64,000 nt of DNA from NCBI RefSeq assembly GCF_026151205.1, contig NC_087075.1, forward strand, positions 5,851,858 to 5,915,857, written 5' to 3'. How positions within the stretch are numbered: position 1 is the first letter of the stretch; each line of letters begins with the position of its first letter. Positions 63,301 to 64,000 of the stretch are shown here, piece after piece. The DNA is from Bolinopsis microptera. Its lineage: Eukaryota > Ctenophora > Tentaculata > Lobata > Bolinopsidae. The translations under genes and the position numbers were made by a program. The notes under the pieces were generated by a model. That model did no database searches. It was given only the letters and a program-made list of their open reading frames with translations, and had not been told where the DNA came from.

Positions 63301-63538
63301 CAATTTCCAACAAAATCTTTATAACATTGGTAGAATATTTTCTTAAAATAGAAACTGTTGAACTAACAGGAATATCCCCAGGTACAAGACCCTCCACGAG
63401 GTGTCACCACCGGAACTGTTCCGAGTATCCCTCTCCGAGATAGCCCTCAACACCAAAGTGCTAGCCCCTCACAACATGCCAATAGCTGAGTTTCTCAGTA
63501 AAAGTATTGAACCTCCTGATATACCTGCCCTGAAGAAG
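21380..63538 (+). CDS. YTHDC2: YTHDC2 homologue, R3H/DEVH RNA helicase with ankyrin insertion (20 exons; 3' end beyond the window)
   Basis: YTHDC2 is an RNA helicase that reads m6A through a C-terminal YTH domain and controls germ-cell entry into meiosis. Exons: 21380-21472, 23208-23351, 23631-23732, 24974-25112, 25279-25388, 25681-25791, 33906-34052, 50694-50837, 51213-51329, 51930-52047, 52226-52320, 54313-54391, 54605-54789, 55012-55131, 55368-55487, 61056-61183, 61511-61631, 61864-61969, 62110-62221 and 63382-63538. All are GT-AG with matching phases, giving 816 codons. Domain order is R3H, RecA1, linker, ankyrin insertion, RecA2, start of HA2, as in human YTHDC2. The rest of HA2, OB and YTH must lie past the window. 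Introns 6, 7 and 15 are huge and host other genes. Several splice junctions are tandemly amplified. Confidence 0.95.
21637..23055. repeat. Composite repeat in YTHDC2 intron 1 with inverted ends and a GC-palindromic core
   Basis: ATCGACTCCCCATATCCAAA near 21637 is mirrored at about 23033-23055 (TTTGGATATGGGATCGACT), and 'AATTTCCTACATTCT' flanks both. Inside, 22101-22270 is GC-rich with CGAGCGAAGCGAGC blocks and the self-complementary GGGGGCGCAGCCCCC and GGGGCGGAGCCCC. Similar blocks (GGGGGCGAAGCCCCCG) lie at 21833-21850. A C18-type run is at about 22651-22668. It is probably nested non-autonomous elements. No coding sequence is seen. Confidence 0.55.
23208..23351 (+). CDS. YTHDC2: YTHDC2 exon 2: R3H domain
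   Basis: The exon reads [20 protein letters not shown], then [20 protein letters not shown]. This matches the R3H layout (FPSS...ERAFIH...GL.SKS.GKG.NR...). The namesake Arg-x3-His positions are altered: HEQSYII replaces the usual ERAFIHR. Single-stranded nucleic acid binding may thus be weakened, which is an inference. The preceding exon (21380-21472) encodes the lead-in [16 protein letters not shown], equivalent to the helix before R3H in human YTHDC2. Confidence 0.88.
24225..24283 (+). other. Candidate cassette exon of YTHDC2, frame not compatible
   Basis: An AG-flanked segment with a GTAAGC donor and a single open frame in each of two phases. Including it between exons 3 and 4 would shift exon 4 into a stop. 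Joining 23732 directly to 24974 keeps the frame and the similarity to YTHDC2. It is either a non-productive cassette or no exon at all. Confidence 0.25.
25279..25791 (+). CDS. YTHDC2: YTHDC2 exons 5-6: helicase motifs I and Ia
   Basis: Exon 5 (25279-25388) encodes [15 protein letters not shown], the Walker A motif I of DEAH-type helicases, with GKT intact for ATP binding. Exon 6 (25681-25791) encodes VPQYILEEA and [16 protein letters not shown], motif Ia. The order and spacing match human YTHDC2. A pyrimidine-rich stretch that includes a C10 run precedes the exon 6 acceptor. Confidence 0.95.
25978..26210. mobile_element. Palindromic MITE with TTAA target duplications (piggyBac-like)
   Basis: The 233-bp element is almost one perfect inverted repeat. 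The arms, about 108-110 bases each, begin CCCATTAGGGACGATAGGG and meet at a short loop around GGGCTTCATTATATG near 26087-26101. It is flanked on both sides by TTAA (25974-25977, 26211-26214). TTAA targets and CCC-starting ends are standard for piggyBac. The near identity of the arms suggests a young insertion, and the transcript could fold into a long hairpin in the YTHDC2 intron. Confidence 0.9.
26215..29143 (+). other. YTHDC2 intron 6, left part, no gene seen
   Basis: AT-rich intronic DNA. The segment around 27440-27510 (CGCCATCTTCAGGCTCAAAT, then TATAGTAGTGTTGAAAGTAT) shares a block with 15070-15130 in SDAD1 intron 5, so a short dispersed repeat is present. A diverged tandem 'ATGTTAAATGT.TTAAA' occurs at 26779-26880. 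None of the short ORFs looks like a gene. Confidence 0.45.
29144..32298. mobile_element. 3.15 kb non-coding element with terminal inverted repeats and a recurrent GTGAC-N5-TTTAC motif
   Basis: Ends are inverted copies of GGACACGTTCATTGAAGTTT continuing GAGGA.ATTGGTAAAT (about 35 of 36 bases matching). The left third is a tandem duplication of about 675 bp, starting at 29144 and 29819, that repeats the terminal sequence internally. The middle (about 30437-31440) is four tandem units of about 310 bp. Throughout, a 15-base motif recurs about twenty times. It reads GTAAANNNNGTCAC in the left part (for example 29473, 29636, 29780, 30112, 30267) and GTGACNNANTTTAC in the right part (for example 30485, 31098, 31418, 31556, 32081). 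The switch is near 30.45 kb. No protein is encoded. The target duplication is unclear. Confidence 0.8.
32541..32963 (+). CDS. Serine-rich small protein, single-exon ORF in a YTHDC2 intron
   Basis: From the ATG at 32541 the frame encodes 140 residues beginning [20 protein letters not shown]. The middle is dominated by Ser, Thr and Arg (about 45-115), with runs such as [18 protein letters not shown]. The end is a leucine/glutamine-rich amphipathic stretch, [15 protein letters not shown], that could form a helix. The frame may extend 25 codons upstream to 32466. Codon use looks coding rather than random. It starts just outside the 3.15 kb repeat element and lies in sense with YTHDC2. I do not recognise the family. 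It could be a nested gene, an unannotated retrocopy or a chance frame. Confidence 0.45.
   Translation: MSESTLNAGYSVTKKTLTIDPNTGDLTIETSMSPTSDGSTSRRFSASSFTRMSSATSQDLESVFNRGMVPRVYRRPSSSSTARRVSSSSESSSSNGSNGSSSFRKFTIKGGSPDTQFQLLKKLLPQLQQLHDRTQSHFEL
33294..33895 (+). repeat. 600-bp minisatellite abutting the YTHDC2 exon 7 acceptor
   Basis: It is built from interchanging short words, ACCACACAACATGTG, ACCACCATGTG and ACTAACATGTG, in higher-order blocks. One homogeneous run of seven ACCACACAACATGTG units lies at about 33682-33790. It ends at about 33895, ten bases before the exon at 33906. Long open frames on the minus strand here (HVVWS/CGHML repeats) simply reflect the repeat. Confidence 0.95.
33906..34052 (+). 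CDS. YTHDC2: YTHDC2 exon 7: RecA1 segment with motif Ib
   Basis: It encodes [19 protein letters not shown] and [17 protein letters not shown], corresponding to the IGYQIRLE...LLTFCTNGVLLR region of YTHDC2. It is isolated between an 8.1 kb intron and a 16.6 kb intron. A 600-bp minisatellite abuts its acceptor. The donor context TTGAGCAG|GTACT recurs imperfectly at about 34091-34103. Confidence 0.93.
34053..34841 (-). other. Intronic spacer downstream of the nested receptor gene
   Basis: It contains the imperfect duplicate of the exon 7 donor (about 34091). It also has the 3' flank and UTR of the minus-strand receptor, with CGTATATTCTATTATA repeats at 34760-34810. A 60-codon minus-strand frame at 34425-34607 is not convincing as a gene. 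Confidence 0.4.
34842..35392 (-). CDS. Receptor exon 10: TM5-TM7 and C-terminal tail
   Basis: TM5 reads [21 protein letters not shown] short basic loop ([20 protein letters not shown]) follows, then TM6 [20 protein letters not shown] and TM7 [19 protein letters not shown], which has the NPxxY-like NPILY. The [11 protein letters not shown] and [12 protein letters not shown] signatures are close to those of leucine-rich-repeat GPCRs and relaxin-type receptors. The acceptor at 35393 was chosen because the alternative at about 35410 brings in a stop. Confidence 0.88.
34842..46447 (-). CDS. LDLa-rich 7TM receptor with seven-copy novel ectodomain repeats, nested antisense in a YTHDC2 intron
   Basis: Ten exons: 46447-46375, 45162-44959, 43783-43342, 42806-42390, 41780-40902, 40647-40192, 40024-39554, 38943-38497, 38229-35521 and 35392-34842. 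Every junction is GT-AG in phase 1, and all internal exons are 1-1 symmetric except exon 3, which is one base too long. Order: signal peptide ([20 protein letters not shown]), a Cys-rich module, seven copies of an about 130-residue repeat, LDLa modules, a 7TM core, and a short cytoplasmic tail. The total is about 2,215 residues if exon 3 is read through. The 7TM resembles LGR/GRL101 receptors (GCKGLGVV in TM3, [13 protein letters not shown] in TM7). It would be a cell-surface receptor with unknown ligand. The exon 3 defect may make this copy a pseudogene or an assembly error. Confidence 0.85.
35521..38229 (-). CDS. Receptor exon 9: LDLa region and TM1-TM4
   Basis: The large 2709-base exon starts with an unassigned Cys-rich stretch ([14 protein letters not shown]...). 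LDL-receptor class A modules follow, canonical in [40 protein letters not shown] and [16 protein letters not shown] charged micro-repeat, [20 protein letters not shown], sits inside one module. Transmembrane helices then begin: [60 protein letters not shown] with ISRLITV in place of DRY, and [20 protein letters not shown]. Many N-glycosylation sequons (NNT, NET, NKT) support an extracellular location. Confidence 0.88.
38497..42806 (-). CDS. Receptor exons 4-8: ectodomain repeats 2 to 7
   Basis: The repeats share W+..PL...I......L.LKI.P near the start, a central W..I.FF...Y...L.I, then S.V....C, C....W..L, and a closing L.ISC.G......G..C. Exon 5 (41780-40902) holds two repeats fused; the others hold one each. 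The cysteine pairs suggest a disulphide-bonded beta-rich extracellular module. I cannot assign it to a named family. A distant relation to the farnesoic acid O-methyltransferase-like (Methyltransf_FA) module is a guess. Repeat 6 (exon 7) and repeat 7 (exon 8) are the most diverged. Confidence 0.8.
39205..39545. repeat. Intronic repeat with G-run and paired TACACCATACA blocks
   Basis: A run of about 19 G lies at 39229-39247. Two direct copies of 'TACACCATACA..AAAAAAAGGCAAAAGTGTAGT' follow, near 39263 and 39509, about 245 bp apart. It falls between receptor exons 7 and 8. Origin unknown; possibly a MITE. Confidence 0.5.
41930..42356. repeat. Dispersed repeat, short copy (partner at 6795-7635)
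   Basis: It aligns to the first and last parts of 6795-7635 with high identity but lacks the roughly 400-bp middle. The junction is near 42240-42265, where GATGTGTA leads directly into TCAATAATATTGTTATAAGT. It lies in the intron between receptor exons 4 and 5, immediately next to exon 4. Confidence 0.65.
43342..43783 (-). pseudogene. Receptor exon 3: ectodomain repeat 1, carrying a +1 frameshift
   Basis: Acceptor and donor are good, and the two halves read as one repeat: [20 protein letters not shown] then LHLKIKPT, and after the shift [14 protein letters not shown] through [18 protein letters not shown]. The exon is 442 bases, one more than the 1-1 phase needs. In the incoming frame a TAA falls at 43697-43695. 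An extra base near 43697-43706 explains both. Everything downstream in the gene is intact. Confidence 0.8.
43857..43882. repeat. Homopolymer of about 26 G
   Basis: Directly upstream of the SINE. Comparable runs are at 39229-39247 (G), 44742-44760 (C) and 54072-54099 (28 C). Such runs are prone to sequencing-length error. Confidence 0.8.
43917..44275 (+). mobile_element. tRNA-derived SINE, near full length
   Basis: The head resembles a tRNA: A box TAGCACAGTTGG, B box GGTTGCGAGTTCGAAACCC, and a pairable GCCAGG/CCTGGT at the ends of the first 77 bases. The anticodon stem does not pair, so it is not a working tRNA gene. The body contains TCAGCCGAATACTCGAG and GAGGGTTAAATGAGGAG, shared with the fragment at 300-458. 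It ends in an A-rich AAAAAAAAGATAAG tail. It sits in the intron between receptor exons 2 and 3, antisense to that gene. Confidence 0.85.
44440..44765. repeat. Fold-back repeat with GGGGCACA blocks and a C-run
   Basis: TAATCTAGCACACTTGGGGCA near 44567 and the block ending TTTTGTGCCCCAAGTGTGGC near 44735 are inverted copies around a middle of TTGGGGCA words. It ends in a C-run at about 44742-44760. Probably a small non-autonomous element. Confidence 0.5.
44959..45162 (-). CDS. Receptor exon 2: Cys-rich module
   Basis: It encodes about 67 residues with [39 protein letters not shown] and CQGD. The cysteine pattern has two CC pairs and lies directly after the signal peptide. I do not recognise the fold; it resembles small secreted Cys-rich modules. 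Phase 1-1, so shuffling-competent. Confidence 0.75.
46655..46848. mobile_element. Fold-back element (inverted arms about 45 bp)
   Basis: TGTAGTGTTCAG..GGAGCATCAC followed by GCTCTCGACAGACAAAG at 46655-46705 is repeated in inverted form at 46797-46848. The loop contains AACCGACGTTTCGGC and CCTTTTCCTAAGATTAATCTT, a motif combination often seen in invertebrate fold-back repeats. It lies just upstream of the receptor's first coding exon (ATG at 46447), so it may overlap that promoter region. Confidence 0.7.
46850..49295. other. YTHDC2 intron 7, repeat-poor stretch
   Basis: No gene is seen. At 47360-47640 a segment of about 130 bp with GTTGAATAATCTG.TGTC, ACCTTATTGGCTGCA and GAATAAT.ATAAAGTT is present twice in tandem, diverged. 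The rest is AT-rich intronic sequence and the presumed 5' flank of the minus-strand receptor. Confidence 0.45.
49296..49316 (-). other. Poly(A) signal and A-tail of the ORF1-like retrocopy
   Basis: On the minus strand AATAAATG is followed within a few bases by AAAAAAAAA at about 49300-49310, downstream of the ORF1-like stop at 49563. This fits a retroposed 3' end. Confidence 0.5.
49563..50471 (-). CDS. Orphan LINE ORF1-like protein, probable retroposed copy
   Basis: The 302-residue intact frame has a coiled-coil-prone middle ([20 protein letters not shown]...). Its C-terminal half matches ORF1-type proteins of non-LTR elements: [16 protein letters not shown], then [27 protein letters not shown], and [19 protein letters not shown]. 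This region is a nucleic-acid-binding RRM/chaperone-type fold in LINE ORF1 proteins. No ORF2 follows. The downstream minus-strand sequence ends with AATAAA and an A9 run at about 49300-49316, so it looks like a reverse-transcribed polyadenylated copy. It could also be a domesticated gene. The start is the first ATG; a second lies three codons on. Confidence 0.7.
   Translation of the reverse strand: MYIMVNKYLENLDNEIAMNYSTLKFRSMYAEQILGAQIMLLNDMRQAAGVQKSNVLRKETLNKPQITKAILCDWMETFINILDSYCSPLLFSATKPQNEIDQLKDEKIADQNTVIKLQGQLLEKKSEDLTSVQTTVKSELKAWSSVVKNSCSKALAPKKMKAALKSASEEEDRSQNLVIYGLPEKSEEILEKRVLEVLENIDEKPRIVSCCRMGRTVSDGGPAVKPIKFTLSGSDHVRRVLSKARKLREVEGYDSVYISPDRSAEQRAAFRKLVLEVKQKRELEPQRVHVIRNNKIVSSEKD
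50694..51329 (+). CDS. YTHDC2: YTHDC2 exons 8-9: motifs II and III
   Basis: Exon 8 (50694-50837) encodes [19 protein letters not shown], the DEVH-box motif II, and [16 protein letters not shown] at the motif III position. Exon 9 (51213-51329) encodes [20 protein letters not shown] and [19 protein letters not shown], matching MFLEDILRTTGY in human YTHDC2. Motif III is MTAD, not the usual SAT and not human SSAA. Both exons have tandem duplications across their donor sites. Confidence 0.93.
50777..50969 (+). repeat. Duplication of the YTHDC2 exon 8 3' part with its donor
   Basis: The last about 61 bases of exon 8 plus 22 bases of intron (50777-50859) recur without visible change at 50887-50969. 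Between them lie three to four GGTAACCA units. The duplicate carries CTTCAG|GTTTGG, identical to the true donor. The lack of mutations points to a recent event. Confidence 0.92.
51318..51701 (+). repeat. 12-copy array of the YTHDC2 exon 9 donor (32-bp unit)
   Basis: The unit is TTCAAATACCAGGTTTATC followed by TTCAGTTACATAG. Its first 12 bases are the last four codons of exon 9 (FKYQ), and the rest is the start of the intron with CAG|GTTTAT. Twelve units follow without gaps. Later ones end CATAT, and two have AACAGG in place of ACCAGG, showing local spread of variants. The true donor is taken to be the first (51329/51330) because read-through meets a stop by the end of the third unit. Confidence 0.95.
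52408..54099. mobile_element. DNA transposon with 8-bp target duplication, copy 2 (YTHDC2 intron 11)
   Basis: The ends GGGGGGGTTGCAACGACC and GGTCGTTGCAACCCC...C are inverted. CTTTGGTT flanks both sides (52400-52407, 54099-54106). Hairpins and ATTAATGGTC tandem repeats lie inside both ends, as in copy 1 (16368-17951). From about 52650 to the right end it is nearly identical to copy 1 apart from a LINE insertion at 52807-53190. The left interior differs: here it reads [20 protein letters not shown] leading into the shared [19 protein letters not shown] frame. The terminal C-run is 28 bases against six in copy 1. Confidence 0.88.
52807..53190 (+). mobile_element. 5'-truncated LINE 3' end inserted in transposon copy 2
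   Basis: The last 120 codons of a LINE reverse-transcriptase ORF are present: [60 protein letters not shown], then a stop near 53177. A short AAGTCAGT tandem tail follows. Transposon copy 1 preserves the empty site. Comparing the two shows a 6-bp target duplication, TTTGTT (52801-52806 and 53191-53196). It is a different clade from the other LINEs in the window. Confidence 0.92.
54605..55487 (+). CDS. YTHDC2: YTHDC2 exons 13-15: ankyrin insertion
   Basis: Exon 13 (54605-54789) ends [16 protein letters not shown]. Exon 14 (55012-55131) continues [20 protein letters not shown] and [20 protein letters not shown]. Exon 15 (55368-55487) begins [12 protein letters not shown]. Together these form about two ankyrin repeats placed between the two RecA lobes. 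Among DEAH helicases this architecture is characteristic of YTHDC2 (VDYRHSETSATALM in human). Confidence 0.93.
55488..56335 (+). other. YTHDC2 intron 15, left part, no gene seen
   Basis: AT-rich intronic DNA. A few frames of 60-80 codons occur on both strands but lack similarity or start/splice context. Nothing else is recognised. Confidence 0.4.
56338..56620 (-). mobile_element. tRNA-derived SINE (second family)
   Basis: On the minus strand the head reads GACTCAGTGGCTTAGTTGG (A box) and, about 45 bases on, GACGTTGCGAGTTCGAATCCC (B box). A body with TGGGCAGCCGTCACTCACCA follows and reaches about 56338. Its body differs from the SINE at 43917-44275, so it is a separate family. Confidence 0.75.
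56621..59150 (+). other. YTHDC2 intron 15, middle part, no confident gene
   Basis: AT-rich with a (CA)n microsatellite after GACAGACA units at 57069-57121. Two near-repeats of 'GGTGCCGAACTGTACGAATTTT' lie at about 56939 and 58105, with 'GGTCAGT.CG.ACTGTACGAACTTT' related blocks, suggesting an element spanning roughly 56.9-58.16 kb. Minus-strand frames at 58461-58830 look coding-like (Cys-rich) but I cannot assign them. Confidence 0.4.
59151..60128 (+). CDS. Class A (rhodopsin-like) GPCR, intronless, nested in a YTHDC2 intron
   Basis: A single-exon 325-residue frame has seven hydrophobic segments: TM1 [22 protein letters not shown]2 [22 protein letters not shown]3 around [22 protein letters not shown]4 [20 protein letters not shown]5 [20 protein letters not shown]6 [20 protein letters not shown], and TM7 [20 protein letters not shown] with the NPxxY variant NPVVY. 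The DRY motif is TRT. The third intracellular loop holds a low-complexity [17 protein letters not shown] run, with Lys and Glu alternating, that looks like a recent micro-repeat expansion. The N-terminus is short, so a small-molecule or peptide ligand is likely; none can be named. The start could instead be the in-frame ATG at 59196. It lies in sense with YTHDC2. Confidence 0.85.
   Translation: MSLTKHELSHLSDGVMDESSIAVSITSGMIAVLGTLSNTLSLSYFRRKVKSNTRKQGSLTRRLFINLNICDFVVCVSFFGCSLQDLMPPYFVHVLIVCTTICMLASFVSGFLTCVLAVTRTVSLVRPLHVVKFRSIAVGMIVFGLILLVMVPAYIVCDFEILKGWRHEFILVTVSRAVNTALLFVIFFVVITSNVASMVKIYLSQTTKSVCEKTETKTEKKTETKTEEKTEKKTEEKTLRRRATVTVGILSVFYCMCNIGFLVDLILKTGNSENHVPKLVRLVNFHVLLTLNSACNPVVYFVRKAEMRIYLRDEWRRISRIKNSG
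60129..61055 (+). other. YTHDC2 intron 15, right part
   Basis: 3' flank of the GPCR and intronic DNA. A short duplication of 'TACTTCGGTCATATT' occurs near 60712 and 60769, and 'AAAACACAC.ACACGTGT' near 60818 and 60846. No gene is seen. Confidence 0.4.
61056..62221 (+). CDS. YTHDC2: YTHDC2 exons 16-19: RecA2 lobe, motifs IV, V and VI
   Basis: Exon 16 encodes [16 protein letters not shown] (motif IV). Exon 17 encodes [17 protein letters not shown]. Exon 18 encodes [20 protein letters not shown] (motif V). Exon 19 encodes [20 protein letters not shown] (motif VI). Motif VI is usually QRxGRAGR; here the Gln is Tyr and the first Gly is Ser. The two terminal arginines, including the likely finger, remain. 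The last 28 bases of exon 19 and its donor are the seed of a 33-bp tandem array. Confidence 0.95.
62194..63104 (+). repeat. About 27-copy array of the YTHDC2 exon 19 donor (33-bp unit)
   Basis: The unit is GTCTGTTACCACCTCTTTAG followed by CAAGGATAGGTGA. Its first 28 bases are the end of exon 19 (VCYHLFSKD plus the split Arg codon), and the remainder is intron with the donor AG|GTGAGT. The first unit is the coding one (donor at 62221/62222). About 26 more follow, with small variants (GTTGCC, GATGTC) and a few units enlarged by six to nine bases (GTTACCAGTTACCACC). The 33-base length keeps the frame, but every unit carries an in-frame TGA just after the donor. Confidence 0.96.
63382..63538 (+). 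CDS. YTHDC2: YTHDC2 exon 20: start of the winged-helix/HA2 region
   Basis: It reads [20 protein letters not shown], then [19 protein letters not shown], matching human TPELLRMPLQELCLHTKLLAPVNCPIADFL. It ends with DIPALKK|GTACGT, and this 3' edge with its donor is repeated at least nine more times up to the window end. The next exon is outside the window. Confidence 0.93.
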
Positions 63539-64000
63539 GTACGTGAGTTTGTATGTTTGTTTGTGATATACCTGCCCTGAAGAAGGTACGTGAGTTTGTC
63601 TGTTTGTTTGTGATATACCTGCCCTGAAGAAGGTACGTGAGTTTGTCTGTTTGTTTGTGATATACCTGCCCTGAAGAAGGTACGTGAGTTTGTCTGTTTG
63701 TTTGTCACTGATATACCTGCCCTGAAGAAGGTACGTGAGTTTGTCTGTTTGTTTGTGATATACCTGCCCTGAAGAAGGTACGTGAGTTTGTCTGTTTGTT
63801 TGTTTGTGATATACCTGCCCTGAAGAAGGTACGTGAGTTTGTCTGTTTGTTTGTCACTGATATACCTGCCCTGAAGAAGGTACGTGAGTTTGTCTGTTTG
63901 TTTGTGATATACCTGCCCTGAAGAAGGTACGTGAGTTTGTCTGTTTGTTTGTCACTGATATACCTGCCCTGAAGAAGGTACGTGAGTTTGTCTGTTTGTT
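63519..64000 (+). repeat. At least 10-copy array of the YTHDC2 exon 20 donor (46-50-bp unit), running off the window
   Basis: The unit is GATATACCTGCCCTGAAGAA then GGTACGTGAGTTTGTCTG and a few GTTT words. It starts with the last seven codons of exon 20 (DIPALKK) and includes the strong donor AAG|GTACGTGAGT. Units differ mainly in the number of TGTTTGTT words and an optional CAC. Ten are visible up to base 64000. Read-through from the first donor hits TGA inside the next CCCTGAAG. Confidence 0.96.

Noticed and set aside
63469..63708. Minus-strand frame with [16 protein letters not shown] repeats
   Set aside because: It is the reverse of the exon 20 donor array.

Overview
The window is nuclear DNA from an animal, AT-rich and full of introns and mobile elements. 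Canonical GT-AG introns, orthologues of animal genes (SDAD1/SDA1, YTHDC2), class A receptors with LDL-receptor class A modules, APE-type LINEs and tRNA-derived SINEs all fit a non-model, probably marine invertebrate. A cnidarian or other early-branching lineage is my guess; the sequence does not settle the phylum.

Layout. 1-12.9 kb is a mobile-element graveyard. It holds a SINE piece, a 2.07 kb element with TTAA target duplications, a LINE with an intact 1188-codon ORF, a dispersed repeat, a 5'-truncated LINE on the minus strand with a (TAATC)n tail, and two relics of one further LINE clade in opposite orientations. 12.9-19.3 kb is an 11-exon SDAD1 orthologue (60S ribosome biogenesis), with a 1.58 kb DNA element in intron 8. 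19.8-20.6 kb is a six-finger C2H2 protein. From 21.4 kb to beyond the window end runs a very long YTHDC2 orthologue. Twenty exons, all compatible in phase, encode an R3H domain, the DEVH helicase core and the ankyrin insertion; the HA2/OB and YTH parts lie downstream.

The YTHDC2 introns host other genes. Intron 6 has a TTAA palindromic MITE, a 3.15 kb non-coding inverted-repeat element built around a recurring GTGAC..TTTAC motif, and a serine-rich single-exon ORF. Intron 7 (16.6 kb) contains, on the opposite strand, a complete ten-exon receptor gene of about 2,200 codons: signal peptide, Cys-rich module, seven copies of a repeat I cannot assign to a family, an LDLa-rich region and an LGR/GRL101-like 7TM. 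One of its exons is out of phase by one base. Intron 7 also has SINEs and an orphan LINE ORF1-like gene with a poly(A) tail. Introns 11 and 15 carry a second copy of the DNA element seen in SDAD1 and a single-exon class A GPCR.

The most unusual signal is at splice junctions. In YTHDC2, and to a lesser degree SDAD1, several exon-intron borders have been amplified into tandem arrays whose every unit repeats the exon edge plus its splice site (about 12, 27 and at least 10 copies at three donors; shorter duplications at others). Reading into most of these decoy units would meet a stop or shift the frame.
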